Source of the DNA: Enterobacter vonholyi
GTDB lineage: Bacteria; Pseudomonadota; Gammaproteobacteria; Enterobacterales; Enterobacteriaceae
DNA: 64,000 nt
Direction of reading: 5' to 3'
NCBI RefSeq assembly: GCF_008364555.1
Contig: NZ_VTUC01000005.1
Span: 1 to 64,000 of the forward strand
Positions 9,480 to 19,442 of the stretch are shown piece by piece. Each line of letters opens with the position of its first letter. Within the stretch, counting starts at the first letter, position 1. The notes below the pieces were generated by a model. The model was not told the DNA's origin. It did no database searches and worked only from the letters and a program-made list of their open reading frames with translations. The position numbers and the translations under genes are program-made.

Positions 9480-10775
9480 TCAGAACATGGTGTACAGGGA
9501 GTAGAAGATCGCAGAGATTGCGATAAGACCCATGATAACCACAAACACGTTGCTCACATGACCGCTGTACTTACGCATAGCAGGGACTTTCTGAATCGCG
9601 TACATCGGCATCAGGAACAGAATCATCGCGATGACCGGGCCGCCCAGGGTTTCAATCATGCCCAGGATGCTTGGGTTCAGGGTCGCTACTGCCCAGGTGG
9701 TGAGCAGCATGAACAGCGCGGTGATTTTGTTCAGCTTGTTGATTTCAATGCTCTTGCCTTTACCGCGCAGAGATTTAATCACCATACCGTTGAAGCCTTC
9801 ACGTGCGCCGAGGTAGTGGCCCAGGAAGGATTTGGTGATGGCGATAATCGCGATGATCGGTGCCATCCACGCAATCAGCGGTGCGTTAAAGTGGTTCGCC
9901 AGGTAAGACAGGATAGAGATGTTCTGCTCTTTCGCTGCAGCCAGATCCGCCGGGGAAAGGCTCAGTACGCAGCTGAAGACGAAGAACATAACGGTCAGAA
10001 CCATCATGATGTGAGCGCGTGCCAGGATGCTGGAGCACTTCTTCTCTGCGCCGTTACCGTACTCTTCACGTTTCGCAACGGCGAAGGAAGAGATGATTGG
10101 AGAGTGGTTGAAGGAGAAGACCATTACCGGAATCGCCAGCCAGAGGGTCATCAGCAGGCCGTTACCGGTCGCCGATGCGCTGCTCAGGGACAGGGTTTCC
10201 AGCGCTGCACCGTTCCACTGTGGGATCAGGTAGCAGGCCAGCAGCATCAGAGCAGCCACAAACGGGAACACCAGCACGCTCATCGCCTTCACAATCATCT
10301 GCTCACCGAAGCGCACGATGGTCATCATGCCGACAATCAGGATCAGAGACAGGATGGCACGCGGAGGCGGCGTCATGTGCAGCTGGTGCAGCATGAAGCT
10401 TTCAACGGTGTTGGTAATCGCCACGCTGTAAACCAGCAGGATAGGGTAAATCGCGAAGAAGTAGAGCAGGGTAATCAGCTTACCTGCGCCCACGCCGAAA
10501 TGCTCTTCAACCACTTCAGTGATGTCTTCGCCCGGGTTTTTACCGGACAGCACGAAGCGGGTCAAACCGCGGTGTGCAAAGAAGGTCATCGGGAAAGCAA
10601 TGATAGCCATAATGATCAGCGGAATCAGACCGCCGACGCCTGCGTTGATAGGAAGGAACAGTACACCAGCGCCGATTGCCGTGCCGTAAAGGCCAAGCAT
10701 CCACATGGTATCCGTTTTGCGCCAACCACTTCGGGATTCAATCGAAGCAACGGTGCTGGTTTGAGTGGTTTCCAT
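9480..10775 (-). CDS. sdaC: serine/proton symporter SdaC
   Basis: A 431-residue inner-membrane transporter of the hydroxy/aromatic amino-acid permease family that takes up L-serine with protons. About eleven hydrophobic segments are visible, the first being [23 protein letters not shown]. Almost colinear with remembered E. coli SdaC (429 aa). It has AGGAG 8 bases before its ATG and is first in sdaCB. Known regulation is by CRP and Lrp in E. coli; I could not point to a clean CRP site in the upstream region here. Confidence 0.96.
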   Translation of the reverse strand: METTQTSTVASIESRSGWRKTDTMWMLGLYGTAIGAGVLFLPINAGVGGLIPLIIMAIIAFPMTFFAHRGLTRFVLSGKNPGEDITEVVEEHFGVGAGKLITLLYFFAIYPILLVYSVAITNTVESFMLHQLHMTPPPRAILSLILIVGMMTIVRFGEQMIVKAMSVLVFPFVAALMLLACYLIPQWNGAALETLSLSSASATGNGLLMTLWLAIPVMVFSFNHSPIISSFAVAKREEYGNGAEKKCSSILARAHIMMVLTVMFFVFSCVLSLSPADLAAAKEQNISILSYLANHFNAPLIAWMAPIIAIIAITKSFLGHYLGAREGFNGMVIKSLRGKGKSIEINKLNKITALFMLLTTWAVATLNPSILGMIETLGGPVIAMILFLMPMYAIQKVPAMRKYSGHVSNVFVVIMGLIAISAIFYSLYTMF

Positions 10776-11232
10776 CTATATCTCCTGGAGGAAGCGAATT
10801 GTCAGGTTTTTAGTCAAATCCGATGAAAAAGTGCCTGACGGTAATATGAAATTCGTTCAGTGACGGTTTTTTAATAATTTTTGCCCGTAACTATTGGCGG
10901 GCGGAAAGATACATTCTAGTTATGAATCTATCAGTGATCCTGATCCCAAATGCAATAATCCACTTATGATGTGGGCATCTTTAGACCATTTATCTGTTAA
11001 AAAAACACCAAAGAGAATTTACGGGCGCGAAGGCTACCACCAACGACATGTGAGCTGAAAGACTGATCCGTGATATAGGTGTCTTTAGCTGTAAAGATAT
11101 GGGTTTTTAGTATTTTCTGGCGGGAAATTTGGATTAAGTCTGATAATTTACGGTTGAGAAAACAAGGTAATCGTTTGCGTTTGTGCGTAGTTTGTTAAAG
11201 ACATAAGTGATTCGTATGAATTACATCGGGAA
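10776..11232. other. sdaC upstream region, no gene seen
   Basis: About 460 bp of AT-rich DNA between sdaC and the ppnN terminator. It must hold the sdaCB promoter, since sdaC reads leftwards from 10775. I see no open frame with a credible ribosome site, no tRNA fold and no clear TGTGA-N6-TCACA CRP box. A long 5' leader for sdaC is possible. Confidence 0.6.
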
Positions 11233-11270
11233 TAAAAAAAGCCGGGACGCGCAACAGGGCGACCCGGCTT
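11233..11270 (-). terminator. rho-independent terminator after ppnN
   Basis: On the minus strand the arms AAGCCGGG and CCCGGCTT enclose a 16-base loop and are followed by seven T. It lies directly 3' of the ppnN stop. Confidence 0.85.
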
Positions 11271-11290
11271 TGAGGAGATATCGCTAAGCG

Positions 11291-12655
11291 TTATGTGCAG
11301 ATTTCGTAGCAAGGAATATAGGCTGAGCCTGGCAGCTTCATGCGGTGCTGGGCGACAAAGCCCTGCAGCATGTCGTCCATGCGGCGCATCATCTCCGGGT
11401 CGCCGTGGATCTTGTAGGGACCGTACTGTTCAATGGCGCGGATGCCCATCTCTTTCACGTTGCCCGCGACAATACCGGAGAAGGCGCGACGCAGATCGGC
11501 AGCCAGGACTTCCACCGGCTGGTCCGGGTAGAGTTTCAGGTTCGCCATATTTTCGTGAGTTGGCTCGAACGGGATCTGCAGGTCTGGCGCAATACGGATT
11601 GACCAGTTAAAGCTGTACGCATCGCCGGTATCGCGACGGTTCTCCTTCACCAGCGGCATCGCTTTTTTCATCTGGCGCGCCACTTCCGCTGCATCGTCAA
11701 TGATGATGCGATAGTGACGACGTGCGGCTTCACCCAGCGTGTGCACGATAAACTCGTCCAGCACGCGGAAGTAGTCGGCGCTCTCTTTTGGCCCGGTCAG
11801 GATCAGCGGCAGAACCTGATCCTTGTTGGCGGGGTTCATCAGAATACCCAGCAGATAGAGCAGCTCTTCCGCTGTCCCCACGCCGCCCGGGAAGATGATA
11901 ATGCCGTGGGCGATACGGACAAACGCTTCAAGACGCTTCTCAATATCCGGCATGATAATCAGCTCATTAACCAGCGGGTTAGGTGGCTCAGCGGCGATGA
12001 TGGACGGTTCGGTCATGCCGATAAACCGTCCCTCTTTATAACGCTGTTGCGCATGCCCAACCGCCGCTCCTTTCATTGGTGCTTCCATCGCACCCGGACC
12101 GCAGCCGGTACAGATATTCAGCTCACGCAGGCCGAGTTGCGTTCCAACCCGACGGGCATAAAGGTATTCGGTTTCGTTAATGGAGTGGCCGCCCCAGCAG
12201 ACAACCATGTTCGGCGCTTCGCCAACGTGCAGGGCACGGGCGTTACGCAAAATGGAGAACACCAGGTTGGTGATATGTACCGAGCTTTCCAGATCGAGAT
12301 GCTGGAAACGACCTGCGTTGTGGATCTGCCCGTTAACAAACAGGATGTCACGCAGCACGGCAAACAGGTTAGCCTGAAGTGAACGAATGATACGCCCGTC
12401 AACAAAGGCCTCTTCCGGCGGGTTGATGACTTCAAGCTTCACGCCACGCTCGCGGCGCAGCACGTTGATATCAAAGCTTTCGAAGCGGGACAGCAGTTCT
12501 TTACTGTTATCTGTCAGGCTTCCGGAGTTCAGTACGGCAAGTGAACAGTTACGAAACAGTTGATAAAGATCGCTGCTGGCCGTGCGCTTAAGCATGTCCA
12601 CTTCCAGCTGCGACAACATATCCATTGAGCCAAGCGGGCTAATATGTGTAATCAA
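11291..12655 (-). CDS. ppnN: pyrimidine/purine nucleotide 5'-monophosphate nucleosidase
   Basis: A 454-residue nucleotide 5'-monophosphate nucleosidase (formerly YgdH) that releases bases from NMPs and is stimulated by (p)ppGpp in E. coli. The central lysine-decarboxylase/LOG-like Rossmann domain shows [14 protein letters not shown] and the signature [16 protein letters not shown]- and C-terminal extensions match the long PpnN form rather than the short LOG proteins. Monocistronic by appearance: own promoter region at 12656 and own terminator. relA in the same window makes the effector. Confidence 0.95.
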   Translation of the reverse strand: MITHISPLGSMDMLSQLEVDMLKRTASSDLYQLFRNCSLAVLNSGSLTDNSKELLSRFESFDINVLRRERGVKLEVINPPEEAFVDGRIIRSLQANLFAVLRDILFVNGQIHNAGRFQHLDLESSVHITNLVFSILRNARALHVGEAPNMVVCWGGHSINETEYLYARRVGTQLGLRELNICTGCGPGAMEAPMKGAAVGHAQQRYKEGRFIGMTEPSIIAAEPPNPLVNELIIMPDIEKRLEAFVRIAHGIIIFPGGVGTAEELLYLLGILMNPANKDQVLPLILTGPKESADYFRVLDEFIVHTLGEAARRHYRIIIDDAAEVARQMKKAMPLVKENRRDTGDAYSFNWSIRIAPDLQIPFEPTHENMANLKLYPDQPVEVLAADLRRAFSGIVAGNVKEMGIRAIEQYGPYKIHGDPEMMRRMDDMLQGFVAQHRMKLPGSAYIPCYEICT

Positions 12656-12719
12656 GTGAGCTCCTTACGGGACGATTATCGTCTTTCCCTGTTGATTACA
12701 ATAGCCCTGGCGCGTGACG

Positions 12720-12762
12720 TTTCACAACCTAAAGCGCGGAAGATACCGCGCATATTGTGAAA
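12720..12762 (-). terminator. stem-loop after queF
   Basis: Nested inverted repeats: outer arms TTTCACAA/TTGTGAAA and inner arms GCGCGG/CCGCGC. It sits 9 bp beyond the queF stop. It looks like a terminator hairpin for queF, though the U tract is poor; it also lies in the promoter region of ppnN. Confidence 0.5.
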
Positions 12763-12771
12763 ATATTTATA

Positions 12772-13614
12772 TTATTGACGCACCAGCCGTCCGGTCGCCG
12801 GCACAAAATCGGTGTTGGTGCGCCACGGGTTGATGTCCAGACCGCCGCGGCGGGTATAGCGCGCGTAAACGCTCAGTTTTTCTGGCTGGCAGAAGCGCTG
12901 AATATCGCTAAAGATGCGCTCCACGCACTGCTCGTGGAACTCGTTGTGATGTCGGAATGACACCAGGTAGCGCAGCAATTTTTCCCGGTCGATTTTCGGG
13001 CCGCGGTACTGGATCTGCACCGAGCCCCAGTCTGGCTGATGCGTGATCAGGCAGTTGGATTTCAGCAGATGGCTGACCAAAGTCTCTTCGACCACCTTGC
13101 CACTCGCCGCGTTTTCGAGGTAATCGGCGCTGAATTCATAATTCTCCACCTCAATATCCTGATCGTCGATGCAGGTTCCGTTGAAGTGGGCGACTGGCTG
13201 CCCTTCCAGCTCGTGCAGGCGATACAATGAAACGCTCACCTTTCCCTGCGCGCAGGCGCTTAAATCACGTTCCAGCGTGTGCTGAACGTCGTCCCAGCTG
13301 TTAAATTTTGTCTGGTTAAAGCTGTTGAGATAGAGCTTAAAGCTTTTAGACTCGACGAGATTAACGCTGGCATAGTCCAGCTCAACGTGACCCACCGCCA
13401 CCTGCGGCAGGCCGCGTGAGTTGAGCCACGAGAGTTCGTACAGCGTCCAGATATCGCCACCCACGAACGGCAGCGCGTCTGCGTGCAGACCCAGAGGATC
13501 GCGGTTCAGGCTGCGCGGAACGCCCTGCAGCAGGCTTGCATCGTAGGTATCGCGGTAATCGGTCGATTTACCCAGCGTTAAGCCGGTTAACGCCTGATGA
13601 TTTTCGTAAGACAT
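12772..13614 (-). CDS. queF: NADPH-dependent 7-cyano-7-deazaguanine (preQ0) reductase
   Basis: A 280-residue tunnel-fold enzyme that reduces preQ0 nitrile to preQ1 amine in queuosine synthesis. The QueF motif [15 protein letters not shown] is present, and the nucleophilic cysteine is in [16 protein letters not shown]. The length indicates the long two-domain YqcD-type enzyme. It is divergent from syd with a 69-bp spacer. queE and queD elsewhere in the window act upstream in the same pathway. Confidence 0.97.
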   Translation of the reverse strand: MSYENHQALTGLTLGKSTDYRDTYDASLLQGVPRSLNRDPLGLHADALPFVGGDIWTLYELSWLNSRGLPQVAVGHVELDYASVNLVESKSFKLYLNSFNQTKFNSWDDVQHTLERDLSACAQGKVSVSLYRLHELEGQPVAHFNGTCIDDQDIEVENYEFSADYLENAASGKVVEETLVSHLLKSNCLITHQPDWGSVQIQYRGPKIDREKLLRYLVSFRHHNEFHEQCVERIFSDIQRFCQPEKLSVYARYTRRGGLDINPWRTNTDFVPATGRLVRQ

Positions 13615-13683
13615 GTTTCATAGCCACTTTACAGGTACACTTATGGCCTGAGTTTATCCTGTCTGACAAGAAGAGAGAAATCG

Positions 13684-14229
13684 GTGGACATCGAAACTGT
13701 AAATGCCCTCACTACCTTTACGACCCGCTACTGCGACGCATGGCATGAAAAGCAGGGCACGTGGCCGCAAAGTTCTGATTTATATGGCGTACCTTCACCG
13801 TGTATTATCTCTTCGCTCGACGATTACGTTATCTGGCAACCAAAACCTTTTGACGGCGAGCAAAATGTAAATGCGGTTGAGCGGGCAATGGACATTGTGG
13901 TACAACCAGCGGTTCACGCATTTTATACCGCGCAGTTCGCAGGGGATATGCCCGCGCGCTTTGCCGATATGACGCTGACGCTGTTGCAGACCTGGAGCGA
14001 AGACGATCTGCAGCGTGTTCAGGAAAACCTGATTGGTCATCTTGTCACGCAAAAACGCCTTAAGCTTTCTCCGACGCTCTTTATTGCCACGCTGGACAGC
14101 GAGCTCGACGTTATCTCCGTCTGTAACCTGTCAGGTGAAGTGATTAAAGAGACTATCGGTACCCGCAATCGCGAGACTCTCGCCCCCTCTCTTGCGGATT
14201 TCCTCACCCGCCTTGAGCCACTTCTGTAA
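13684..14229 (+). CDS. syd: SecY-interacting protein Syd
   Basis: A 181-residue peripheral inner-membrane protein that binds SecY and is thought to monitor translocon integrity. The start is GTG at 13684 with AGAGAGAAATCG upstream; this gives the E. coli length. Acidic, without membrane segments; GVPSPCIIS and [11 protein letters not shown] are the recognisable conserved parts. csrB follows downstream, as in E. coli. Confidence 0.94.
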   Translation: MDIETVNALTTFTTRYCDAWHEKQGTWPQSSDLYGVPSPCIISSLDDYVIWQPKPFDGEQNVNAVERAMDIVVQPAVHAFYTAQFAGDMPARFADMTLTLLQTWSEDDLQRVQENLIGHLVTQKRLKLSPTLFIATLDSELDVISVCNLSGEVIKETIGTRNRETLAPSLADFLTRLEPLL

Positions 14230-14248
14230 TCCCTGATGCTATAACGCG

Positions 14249-14266
14249 TGTGAGAGATCTCTTACA
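14249..14266. promoter_or_regulatory. UvrY (GacA-type) binding site upstream of csrB
   Basis: TGTGAGAGATCTCTTACA is an 18-bp near-perfect inverted repeat of the GacA-box type, 174-191 bp ahead of the csrB start, agreeing with the remembered UvrY site position in E. coli. A degenerate second copy (TGTGAGAGATCGCT) starts at 14272, 23 bp away. The cognate sensor gene barA is in this window. Confidence 0.8.
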
Positions 14267-14380
14267 ACGTTTGTGAGAGATCGCTGGAACATTCAGTATT
14301 ACCTCATTAAATTCAGATTAATATCACTCTATTTTTCAATGAATTAGTTGTTCTGCCTATTATTTTTAGGGAGTCCTCGC

Positions 14381-14413
14381 GTCTTACAACGCTGGCTGAG
14401 TGGGTTGTAAGAC
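14381..14413. promoter_or_regulatory. csrB promoter-proximal inverted repeat and -35/-10
   Basis: Arms GTCTTACAAC (14381-14390) and GTTGTAAGAC (14404-14413) are a perfect 10-bp inverted repeat with 13 bp between. The right arm contains TTGTAA (14405-14410), which lies 17 bp before GATTCT (14428-14433), a fitting promoter for a start at 14440. So the repeat covers the -35 element. The half-sites CTTACA and TGTAAG are those of the GacA box in the reverse order. Confidence 0.55.
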
Positions 14414-14439
14414 GAAGCGGAATAGCGGATTCTATCTCC

Positions 14440-14803
14440 GTCGACAGGAAGCCGACACGAGAAACGAACATCAGGATGATGGCGTTTCTCACTCAGGACT
14501 CGTCAGGATGGCGCTGCAGGAAGGCTTCAGGATGAAGCGAAGCGGATAACGCAAGATGCGTAAGGGACACCTCCAGGAAGGAGAACGAGAACCGGTCAGG
14601 ATGGTCGGTGGGTCAGGAAGGCCAGGACGTTTCAGGATGAAACAAACACGTCAGGAAGATGTGTGCACGATGCGAAGGTAGACGGATGACCAGGCCTTCG
14701 GGCTTCAGGAAAAGTTGTCACGGATGAGCAGGGAGCACGAATTGTAGCTGGAATGCTGCGGAACGAACCGGGAGCACTGTTTTTACAGTGCTCCCTTTTT
14801 TTA
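14440..14803 (+). ncRNA. csrB: CsrB regulatory RNA
   Basis: An RNA of about 364 nt that sequesters the translational regulator CsrA. It starts GTCGACAGGAAG and holds 13 copies of CAGGA plus further GGA triplets (CGGATAA, AGGGACA, ACGGATGA, GCAGGGAGC), mostly in short hairpin loops, as expected for CsrA-binding sites. It ends with an 11-bp stem GGGAGCACTGT/ACAGTGCTCCC, TTTT loop and a T run at 14796-14802. Position between syd and yqcC is the E. coli one. The 5' end is set by the conserved GTCGACAGG. Confidence 0.96.
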
Positions 14804-14860
14804 TTTCTGCCTTCCGCAATGCTATGCTGCGCGCCGTTCACTTTTTCAGTTGAGGTTACT

Positions 14861-15190
14861 ATGACGCAACACGATAGCGTTCGTGCTCAGTTGCACGCCA
14901 TCGAAGCCCTTTTGCGCCAACATCAGCTGTGGCAGAAGACCGCGCCGCAGCCAGAAGCGTTCGCGAGCACCCAGCCTTTCTGCCTGGATACGCTGGCCCC
15001 GTTTGAGTGGCTGCAGTGGGTGTTAATTCCGCGCATGCACGCCCTGCTTGAGGGCGGTCATCCGCTGCCGCAGGCGTTTGCTGTCTCTCCCTATTATGAA
15101 ATGGCGCTCGAAGCGACGCATCCTGCGCGCGACGTCATGCTGGTCGAACTGGAAAAACTGGATTCCCTGTTTGCCGGTGAAGATGCATGA
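14861..15190 (+). CDS. yqcC: YqcC family protein
   Basis: A 109-residue protein of the YqcC family (DUF446), function unknown. Start at 14861 (MTQHDSVRAQLHAIE) is preceded by TGAGGTTACT; upstream in-frame codons run back into the csrB terminator and are not expected to be translated. Helical, no membrane segment. The stop overlaps the truC ATG by 4 bp (ATGA), so yqcC-truC is coupled. Confidence 0.93.
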   Translation: MTQHDSVRAQLHAIEALLRQHQLWQKTAPQPEAFASTQPFCLDTLAPFEWLQWVLIPRMHALLEGGHPLPQAFAVSPYYEMALEATHPARDVMLVELEKLDSLFAGEDA

Positions 15191-15963
15191 CGCTTGAGAT
15201 CCTCTATCAGGACGAGTGGCTGGTGGCGGTGAATAAACCGTCCGGCTGGCTGGTACACCGCAGCTGGCTCGATCGTGATGAGAAAGTGGTGGTGATGCAG
15301 ACCGTTCGCGATCAGATTGGTCAGCATGTTTTTACCGCCCATCGTCTCGACCGGCCGACCTCCGGCGTGCTGCTGATGGGGCTTTCCAGCGAGGCGGGGC
15401 GTCTGCTGGCGCAGCAGTTTGAACAACATCAGATCCAGAAGCGCTACCACGCGATCGTGCGGGGCTGGCTGACCGAGTCCGCCACGCTGGACTACCCGCT
15501 GGTGGAGGAGCTGGACAAAATCGCCGATAAATTTGCCCGCGATGACAAAGGCCCCCAGCCCGCCGTGACGGATTATCGCGGTATGGCGACGACGGAAATG
15601 CCGGTGGCAACCAGCAAATTTCCGACCACGCGCTACAGCCTGGTTGAGCTTCTGCCCAAAACCGGGCGTAAGCACCAGCTGCGACGCCATCTTGCGCATC
15701 TGCGCCATCCGATTATTGGCGACAGCAAACACGGTGATTTACGCCAGAACCGCAGCGCGGCCGAACACTTTGGCTGCCATCGTCTGATGCTGCACGCGAG
15801 CGAGCTCAGCCTGACGCACCCGTTTACCGGCGAGCCGCTGACTATCCGTGCGGGGCTGGACGACGTCTGGATGCAGGCGCTGTCACAGTATGGCTGGCTG
15901 GGACAACTCCCCGAAAATGAAAGGGTTGAGTTTGTATCGGGCAACGTTCAGGATGAACAGTAA
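15187..15963 (+). CDS. truC: tRNA pseudouridine(65) synthase
   Basis: A 258-residue RluA-family pseudouridine synthase that modifies U65 of some tRNAs. The catalytic aspartate is in HRLDRPTSGVLLMG near residues 52-65, and the family signature continues with TGRKHQLRRHLAHLRHPIIGD. No N-terminal S4 domain, consistent with TruC rather than RluC/RluD. Middle gene of yqcC-truC-yqcA. Confidence 0.95.
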   Translation: MTLEILYQDEWLVAVNKPSGWLVHRSWLDRDEKVVVMQTVRDQIGQHVFTAHRLDRPTSGVLLMGLSSEAGRLLAQQFEQHQIQKRYHAIVRGWLTESATLDYPLVEELDKIADKFARDDKGPQPAVTDYRGMATTEMPVATSKFPTTRYSLVELLPKTGRKHQLRRHLAHLRHPIIGDSKHGDLRQNRSAAEHFGCHRLMLHASELSLTHPFTGEPLTIRAGLDDVWMQALSQYGWLGQLPENERVEFVSGNVQDEQ

Positions 15964-15987
15964 ACGCATTCAATATGGGAAAATAGC

Positions 15988-16437
15988 ATGGCTGAAGTAG
16001 GCATTTTTGTCGGCACAATGTACGGCAACTCGCTGCTGGTAGCGGAAGAGGCTGAGGCAATACTCGCCAGCCAGGGCCATAAAGCCACGGTCTATGAAGA
16101 TCCGGAGCTGGCGGACTGGGAAAAGTATAAAGATAAATACATTCTGGTGGTGACCTCCACCACCGGGCAAGGCGACCTGCCGGACAGCATCGTGCCGCTG
16201 TTCCAGGGCATTAAAGACCAGCTTGGCTATCAGCCAGATGTTCACTACGGCATCATCGCCCTCGGCGACAGCTCTTACGCTAACTTCTGCGGCGGCGGCA
16301 AGCAGTTCGATGCGCTCCTGCAGGAACAGAGCGCCCAGCGCGTCGGCGAGATGCTGCTGATTGACGCGGGTGAGCACCCGGAGCCAGAAAGCGAATCAAA
16401 CCCGTGGGTCGAACACTGGGCAACGCTGCTTAAATAG
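15988..16437 (+). CDS. yqcA: flavodoxin YqcA
   Basis: A 149-residue flavodoxin-fold FMN protein. The phosphate loop is [17 protein letters not shown] and later flavin contacts are in [12 protein letters not shown] and [13 protein letters not shown]. Close to MioC-type short flavodoxins. 24 bp after truC with a weak SD (AAAATAGC), so probably in the same operon. Confidence 0.93.
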   Translation: MAEVGIFVGTMYGNSLLVAEEAEAILASQGHKATVYEDPELADWEKYKDKYILVVTSTTGQGDLPDSIVPLFQGIKDQLGYQPDVHYGIIALGDSSYANFCGGGKQFDALLQEQSAQRVGEMLLIDAGEHPEPESESNPWVEHWATLLK

Positions 16438-16444
16438 TTCTCCA

Positions 16445-16473
16445 GGCCGGGTAAGGCTTAACCGCCACCCGGC
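16445..16473. repeat. REP element after yqcA
   Basis: GGCCGGGTAAGGCTTAACCG followed by CCACCCGGC, an imperfect palindrome of the REP family seen three more times in this window. The remaining stretch up to gudP at 16732 must carry the gudP promoter; I see no gene in it. Confidence 0.85.
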
Positions 16474-16731
16474 AACGAAGCCACACCAAATCCTCGATTC
16501 CGTGAAGCATCTTCCACTGCTTTGGGCTTATGCCATAAACAACCTCTCATACATCCTTTAATACTGTGTTTCTGCACGGTGAGGTGATGAGGCACTCCTT
16601 CATATACTTTTCTGGTCACTATAAAACGGCGTCAGGCCGTACCAAAACCACAAAAACCAATCTCATTCTGATTACCCTACCGGTGCTGTACAGAATGAAC
16701 CAGGCGAAAGCTATGTTTCAGGAGTGCAACA

Positions 16732-18087
16732 ATGAGTACATTAAGCCACGCAGCGAGCAGCGCTGAAAAGCGTACCAATGCCCGCTACTGGATAGTGGTG
16801 ATGCTGTTTATCGTCACGTCCTTTAACTATGGTGACCGCGCCACGCTGTCGATTGCCGGTTCGGAAATGGCAAAAGATATCGGCCTTGATCCGGTGGGGA
16901 TGGGTTACGTTTTCTCCGCATTCTCATGGGCCTACGTCATCGGGCAAATTCCTGGCGGCTGGCTGCTGGACCGTTTTGGCTCGAAACGCGTCTATTTCTG
17001 GTCCATCTTCATCTGGTCTGCCTTTACCCTGCTGCAGGGCTTCGTCGATATCTTCAGCGGCTTCGGCATTATCGTGGCGCTCTTCACGCTGCGCTTCCTG
17101 GTGGGGCTAGCGGAAGCACCTTCCTTCCCGGGTAACAGCCGCATTGTGGCGGCCTGGTTCCCGGCGCAGGAGAGGGGAACGGCGGTGGCGATTTTTAACT
17201 CCGCACAGTACTTCGCGACGGTGATCTTTGCGCCCATTATGGGCTGGCTGACCCATGAGGTGGGCTGGTCACACGTTTTCTTCTTTATGGGCGGACTCGG
17301 GATTGTCATCAGCTTTATCTGGCTGAAAGTGATCCACGAACCTAACCAGCATCCTGGCGTAAACAAAAAAGAGCTGGAGTACATCGCGGAAGGCGGCGCG
17401 CTGATCAACATGGATCAGAAATCCTCGACGGCGAAAGTCCCGTTCAGCCAGAAATGGGCGCAGATCAAGCAGCTCGTCGGCTCGCGCATGATGATCGGCA
17501 TCTATCTGGGCCAGTACTGTATTAACGCCTTAACCTACTTTTTCATTACATGGTTCCCGGTGTACCTGGTGCAGGCACGCGGCATGTCGATTCTGAAAGC
17601 GGGGTTTGTCGCCTCGGTCCCGGCAATCTGCGGCTTCGTGGGGGGCGTGCTCGGCGGGGTGATTTCCGACTGGCTGATGCGCCGCACCGGTTCCCTGAAC
17701 ATCGCACGTAAAACGCCTATCGTGCTCGGCATGCTGCTCTCCATGACAATGGTGTTTTGTAACTACGTCAATGCCGAGTGGATGATTATCGGCTTTATGG
17801 CGATGGCCTTCTTCGGCAAAGGCATTGGCGCGCTGGGCTGGGCTGTGATGGCGGATACGGCACCGAAAGAGATCAGCGGCCTGAGCGGCGGTCTGTTCAA
17901 CATGTTCGGCAACATCTCCGGGATTGTTACGCCCATCGCTATCGGCTACATCGTCGGCACCACCGGCTCTTTCAACGGTGCGCTGATTTACGTGGGTGTG
18001 CATGCGCTGGTGGCGGTACTGAGTTACCTGGTGCTTGTGGGGGATATCAAACGCGTCGAACTTAAACCTGTTGCGGAGCGTGGATGA
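16732..18087 (+). CDS. gudP: galactarate/glucarate:H+ symporter GudP
   Basis: A 451-residue major-facilitator (ACS family) importer for D-glucarate and related aldarates. Twelve hydrophobic segments; the loop 2-3 signature [15 protein letters not shown] is present. Nearly identical along its length to remembered E. coli GudP. Its SD is CAGGAGTGCAACA. The stop overlaps the gudX ATG by 4 bp. In E. coli the operon is activated by CdaR; I did not identify the operator here. Confidence 0.96.
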   Translation: MSTLSHAASSAEKRTNARYWIVVMLFIVTSFNYGDRATLSIAGSEMAKDIGLDPVGMGYVFSAFSWAYVIGQIPGGWLLDRFGSKRVYFWSIFIWSAFTLLQGFVDIFSGFGIIVALFTLRFLVGLAEAPSFPGNSRIVAAWFPAQERGTAVAIFNSAQYFATVIFAPIMGWLTHEVGWSHVFFFMGGLGIVISFIWLKVIHEPNQHPGVNKKELEYIAEGGALINMDQKSSTAKVPFSQKWAQIKQLVGSRMMIGIYLGQYCINALTYFFITWFPVYLVQARGMSILKAGFVASVPAICGFVGGVLGGVISDWLMRRTGSLNIARKTPIVLGMLLSMTMVFCNYVNAEWMIIGFMAMAFFGKGIGALGWAVMADTAPKEISGLSGGLFNMFGNISGIVTPIAIGYIVGTTGSFNGALIYVGVHALVAVLSYLVLVGDIKRVELKPVAERG

Positions 18088-19427
18088 TGACAACGCAATC
18101 GAGCCCAACCGTCACGGAGATGAAGGTCATCCCGGTGGCCGGACAGGACAGCATGCTGCTCAATATTGGCGGTGCGCATAACGCCTGGTTTACCCGTAAT
18201 ATCGTCGTGCTGAAAGACAGCGCAGGGAACACCGGCGTGGGCGAGGCTCCTGGTGGAGAGGTGATTTACCAGACGCTGGTTGATGCCATTCCACAGGTAG
18301 TGGGTCAGGAGGTCGCCCGTCTGAACAAGGTGGTTCAGCGGGTGCATAAGGGCAATCAGTCGGCAGATTTTGATACGTTCGGTAAAGGTGCCTGGACGTT
18401 TGAACTGCGCGTCAACGCGGTTGCCGCCCTGGAGGCCGCCCTGCTCGATTTACTGGGCAAGGCGCTCAGTGTTCCGGTCTGCGAGCTGCTGGGTCCCGGC
18501 AAACAGCGCGATGCGGTCACCGTGCTGGGCTATCTGTTTTACGTTGGCGATCGCAATAAAACCGATCTCCCCTATCTGGCCCGAACCGCGGGCGATCACG
18601 ACTGGTATCAGCTGCGCCATCAGGAAGCGCTCTCCAGCGACGCGGTGGTGCGGCTGGCCGAGGCGGCGCAGGATCGCTACGGCTTTAAGGATTTCAAGCT
18701 GAAGGGCGGCGTGCTGCCCGGCGAGCGGGAGATTGAAACGGCCCGGGCGCTGAAAAAACGCTTCCCTGATGCACGGATCACCGTCGATCCCAACGGCGCA
18801 TGGCTGCTGGATGAAGCCATTAGCCTGTGCAAAGGGCTGGGCGATGTCCTGACCTATGCAGAAGACCCCTGTGGCGCGGAGCAAGGATTCTCGGGTCGAG
18901 AAGTCATGGCCGAGTTCCGTCGCGCCACCGGGCTACCTGTCGCGACCAATATGATCGCCACCAACTGGCGCGAAATGGGTCACGCGGTGATGCTTAACGC
19001 CGTCGACATACCGCTGGCGGACCCGCACTTCTGGACGCTCTCAGGCGCAGTCCGCGTGGCCCAGCTGTGCGATGAGTGGGGGCTCACCTGGGGCTGTCAC
19101 TCGAACAATCACTTTGATATTTCGCTGGCGATGTTTACCCACGTTGGCGCGGCGGCGCCGGGTAACCCGACCGCAATCGATACCCACTGGATTTGGCAGG
19201 AAGGTGAAGCCCGACTGACGAAAAATCCGCTGGAAATCATAGATGGCAAAATTGCCGTACCGGATGTGCCAGGTCTGGGCGTGGAGCTGGACTGGGATCG
19301 GATCCATAAAGCCCATGAGGCGTATAAAAAGCTACCGGGCGGCGCGCGTAACGACGCGGGCCCGATGCAGTACCTTATCCCCGGCTGGACATTTGACCGT
19401 AAGCGCCCTGTTTTTGGACGTCACTGA
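18084..19427 (+). CDS. gudX: glucarate dehydratase-related protein GudX
   Basis: A 447-residue enolase-superfamily protein, paralogue of GudD next door. The expected active-site landmarks are present: the base motif FKLKGG, metal ligands in VDPNGAW, YAEDPCG and the histidine in [11 protein letters not shown]. The biological role of GudX in E. coli is unsettled and its dehydratase activity weak; from sequence alone no missing catalytic residue is apparent. Coupled to gudP by a 4-bp overlap. Confidence 0.93.
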   Translation: MMTTQSSPTVTEMKVIPVAGQDSMLLNIGGAHNAWFTRNIVVLKDSAGNTGVGEAPGGEVIYQTLVDAIPQVVGQEVARLNKVVQRVHKGNQSADFDTFGKGAWTFELRVNAVAALEAALLDLLGKALSVPVCELLGPGKQRDAVTVLGYLFYVGDRNKTDLPYLARTAGDHDWYQLRHQEALSSDAVVRLAEAAQDRYGFKDFKLKGGVLPGEREIETARALKKRFPDARITVDPNGAWLLDEAISLCKGLGDVLTYAEDPCGAEQGFSGREVMAEFRRATGLPVATNMIATNWREMGHAVMLNAVDIPLADPHFWTLSGAVRVAQLCDEWGLTWGCHSNNHFDISLAMFTHVGAAAPGNPTAIDTHWIWQEGEARLTKNPLEIIDGKIAVPDVPGLGVELDWDRIHKAHEAYKKLPGGARNDAGPMQYLIPGWTFDRKRPVFGRH

Positions 19428-19442
19428 TAAAAGGATTACACG

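Noticed and set aside
10776-11232. A CRP box in the sdaC upstream region
   Set aside because: Candidate TGTGA words at 11050 and 11208 lack a second half at the right spacing.
14440-14803. Dense CAGGA repeats as a possible CRISPR array or VNTR
   Set aside because: The repeat units are irregularly spaced and paired with hairpins, match CsrB in order and ends, and end in a terminator.
16474-16731. Short open frames before gudP as a leader peptide
   Set aside because: No good ribosome site is close to their starts, and they run into gudP out of frame.
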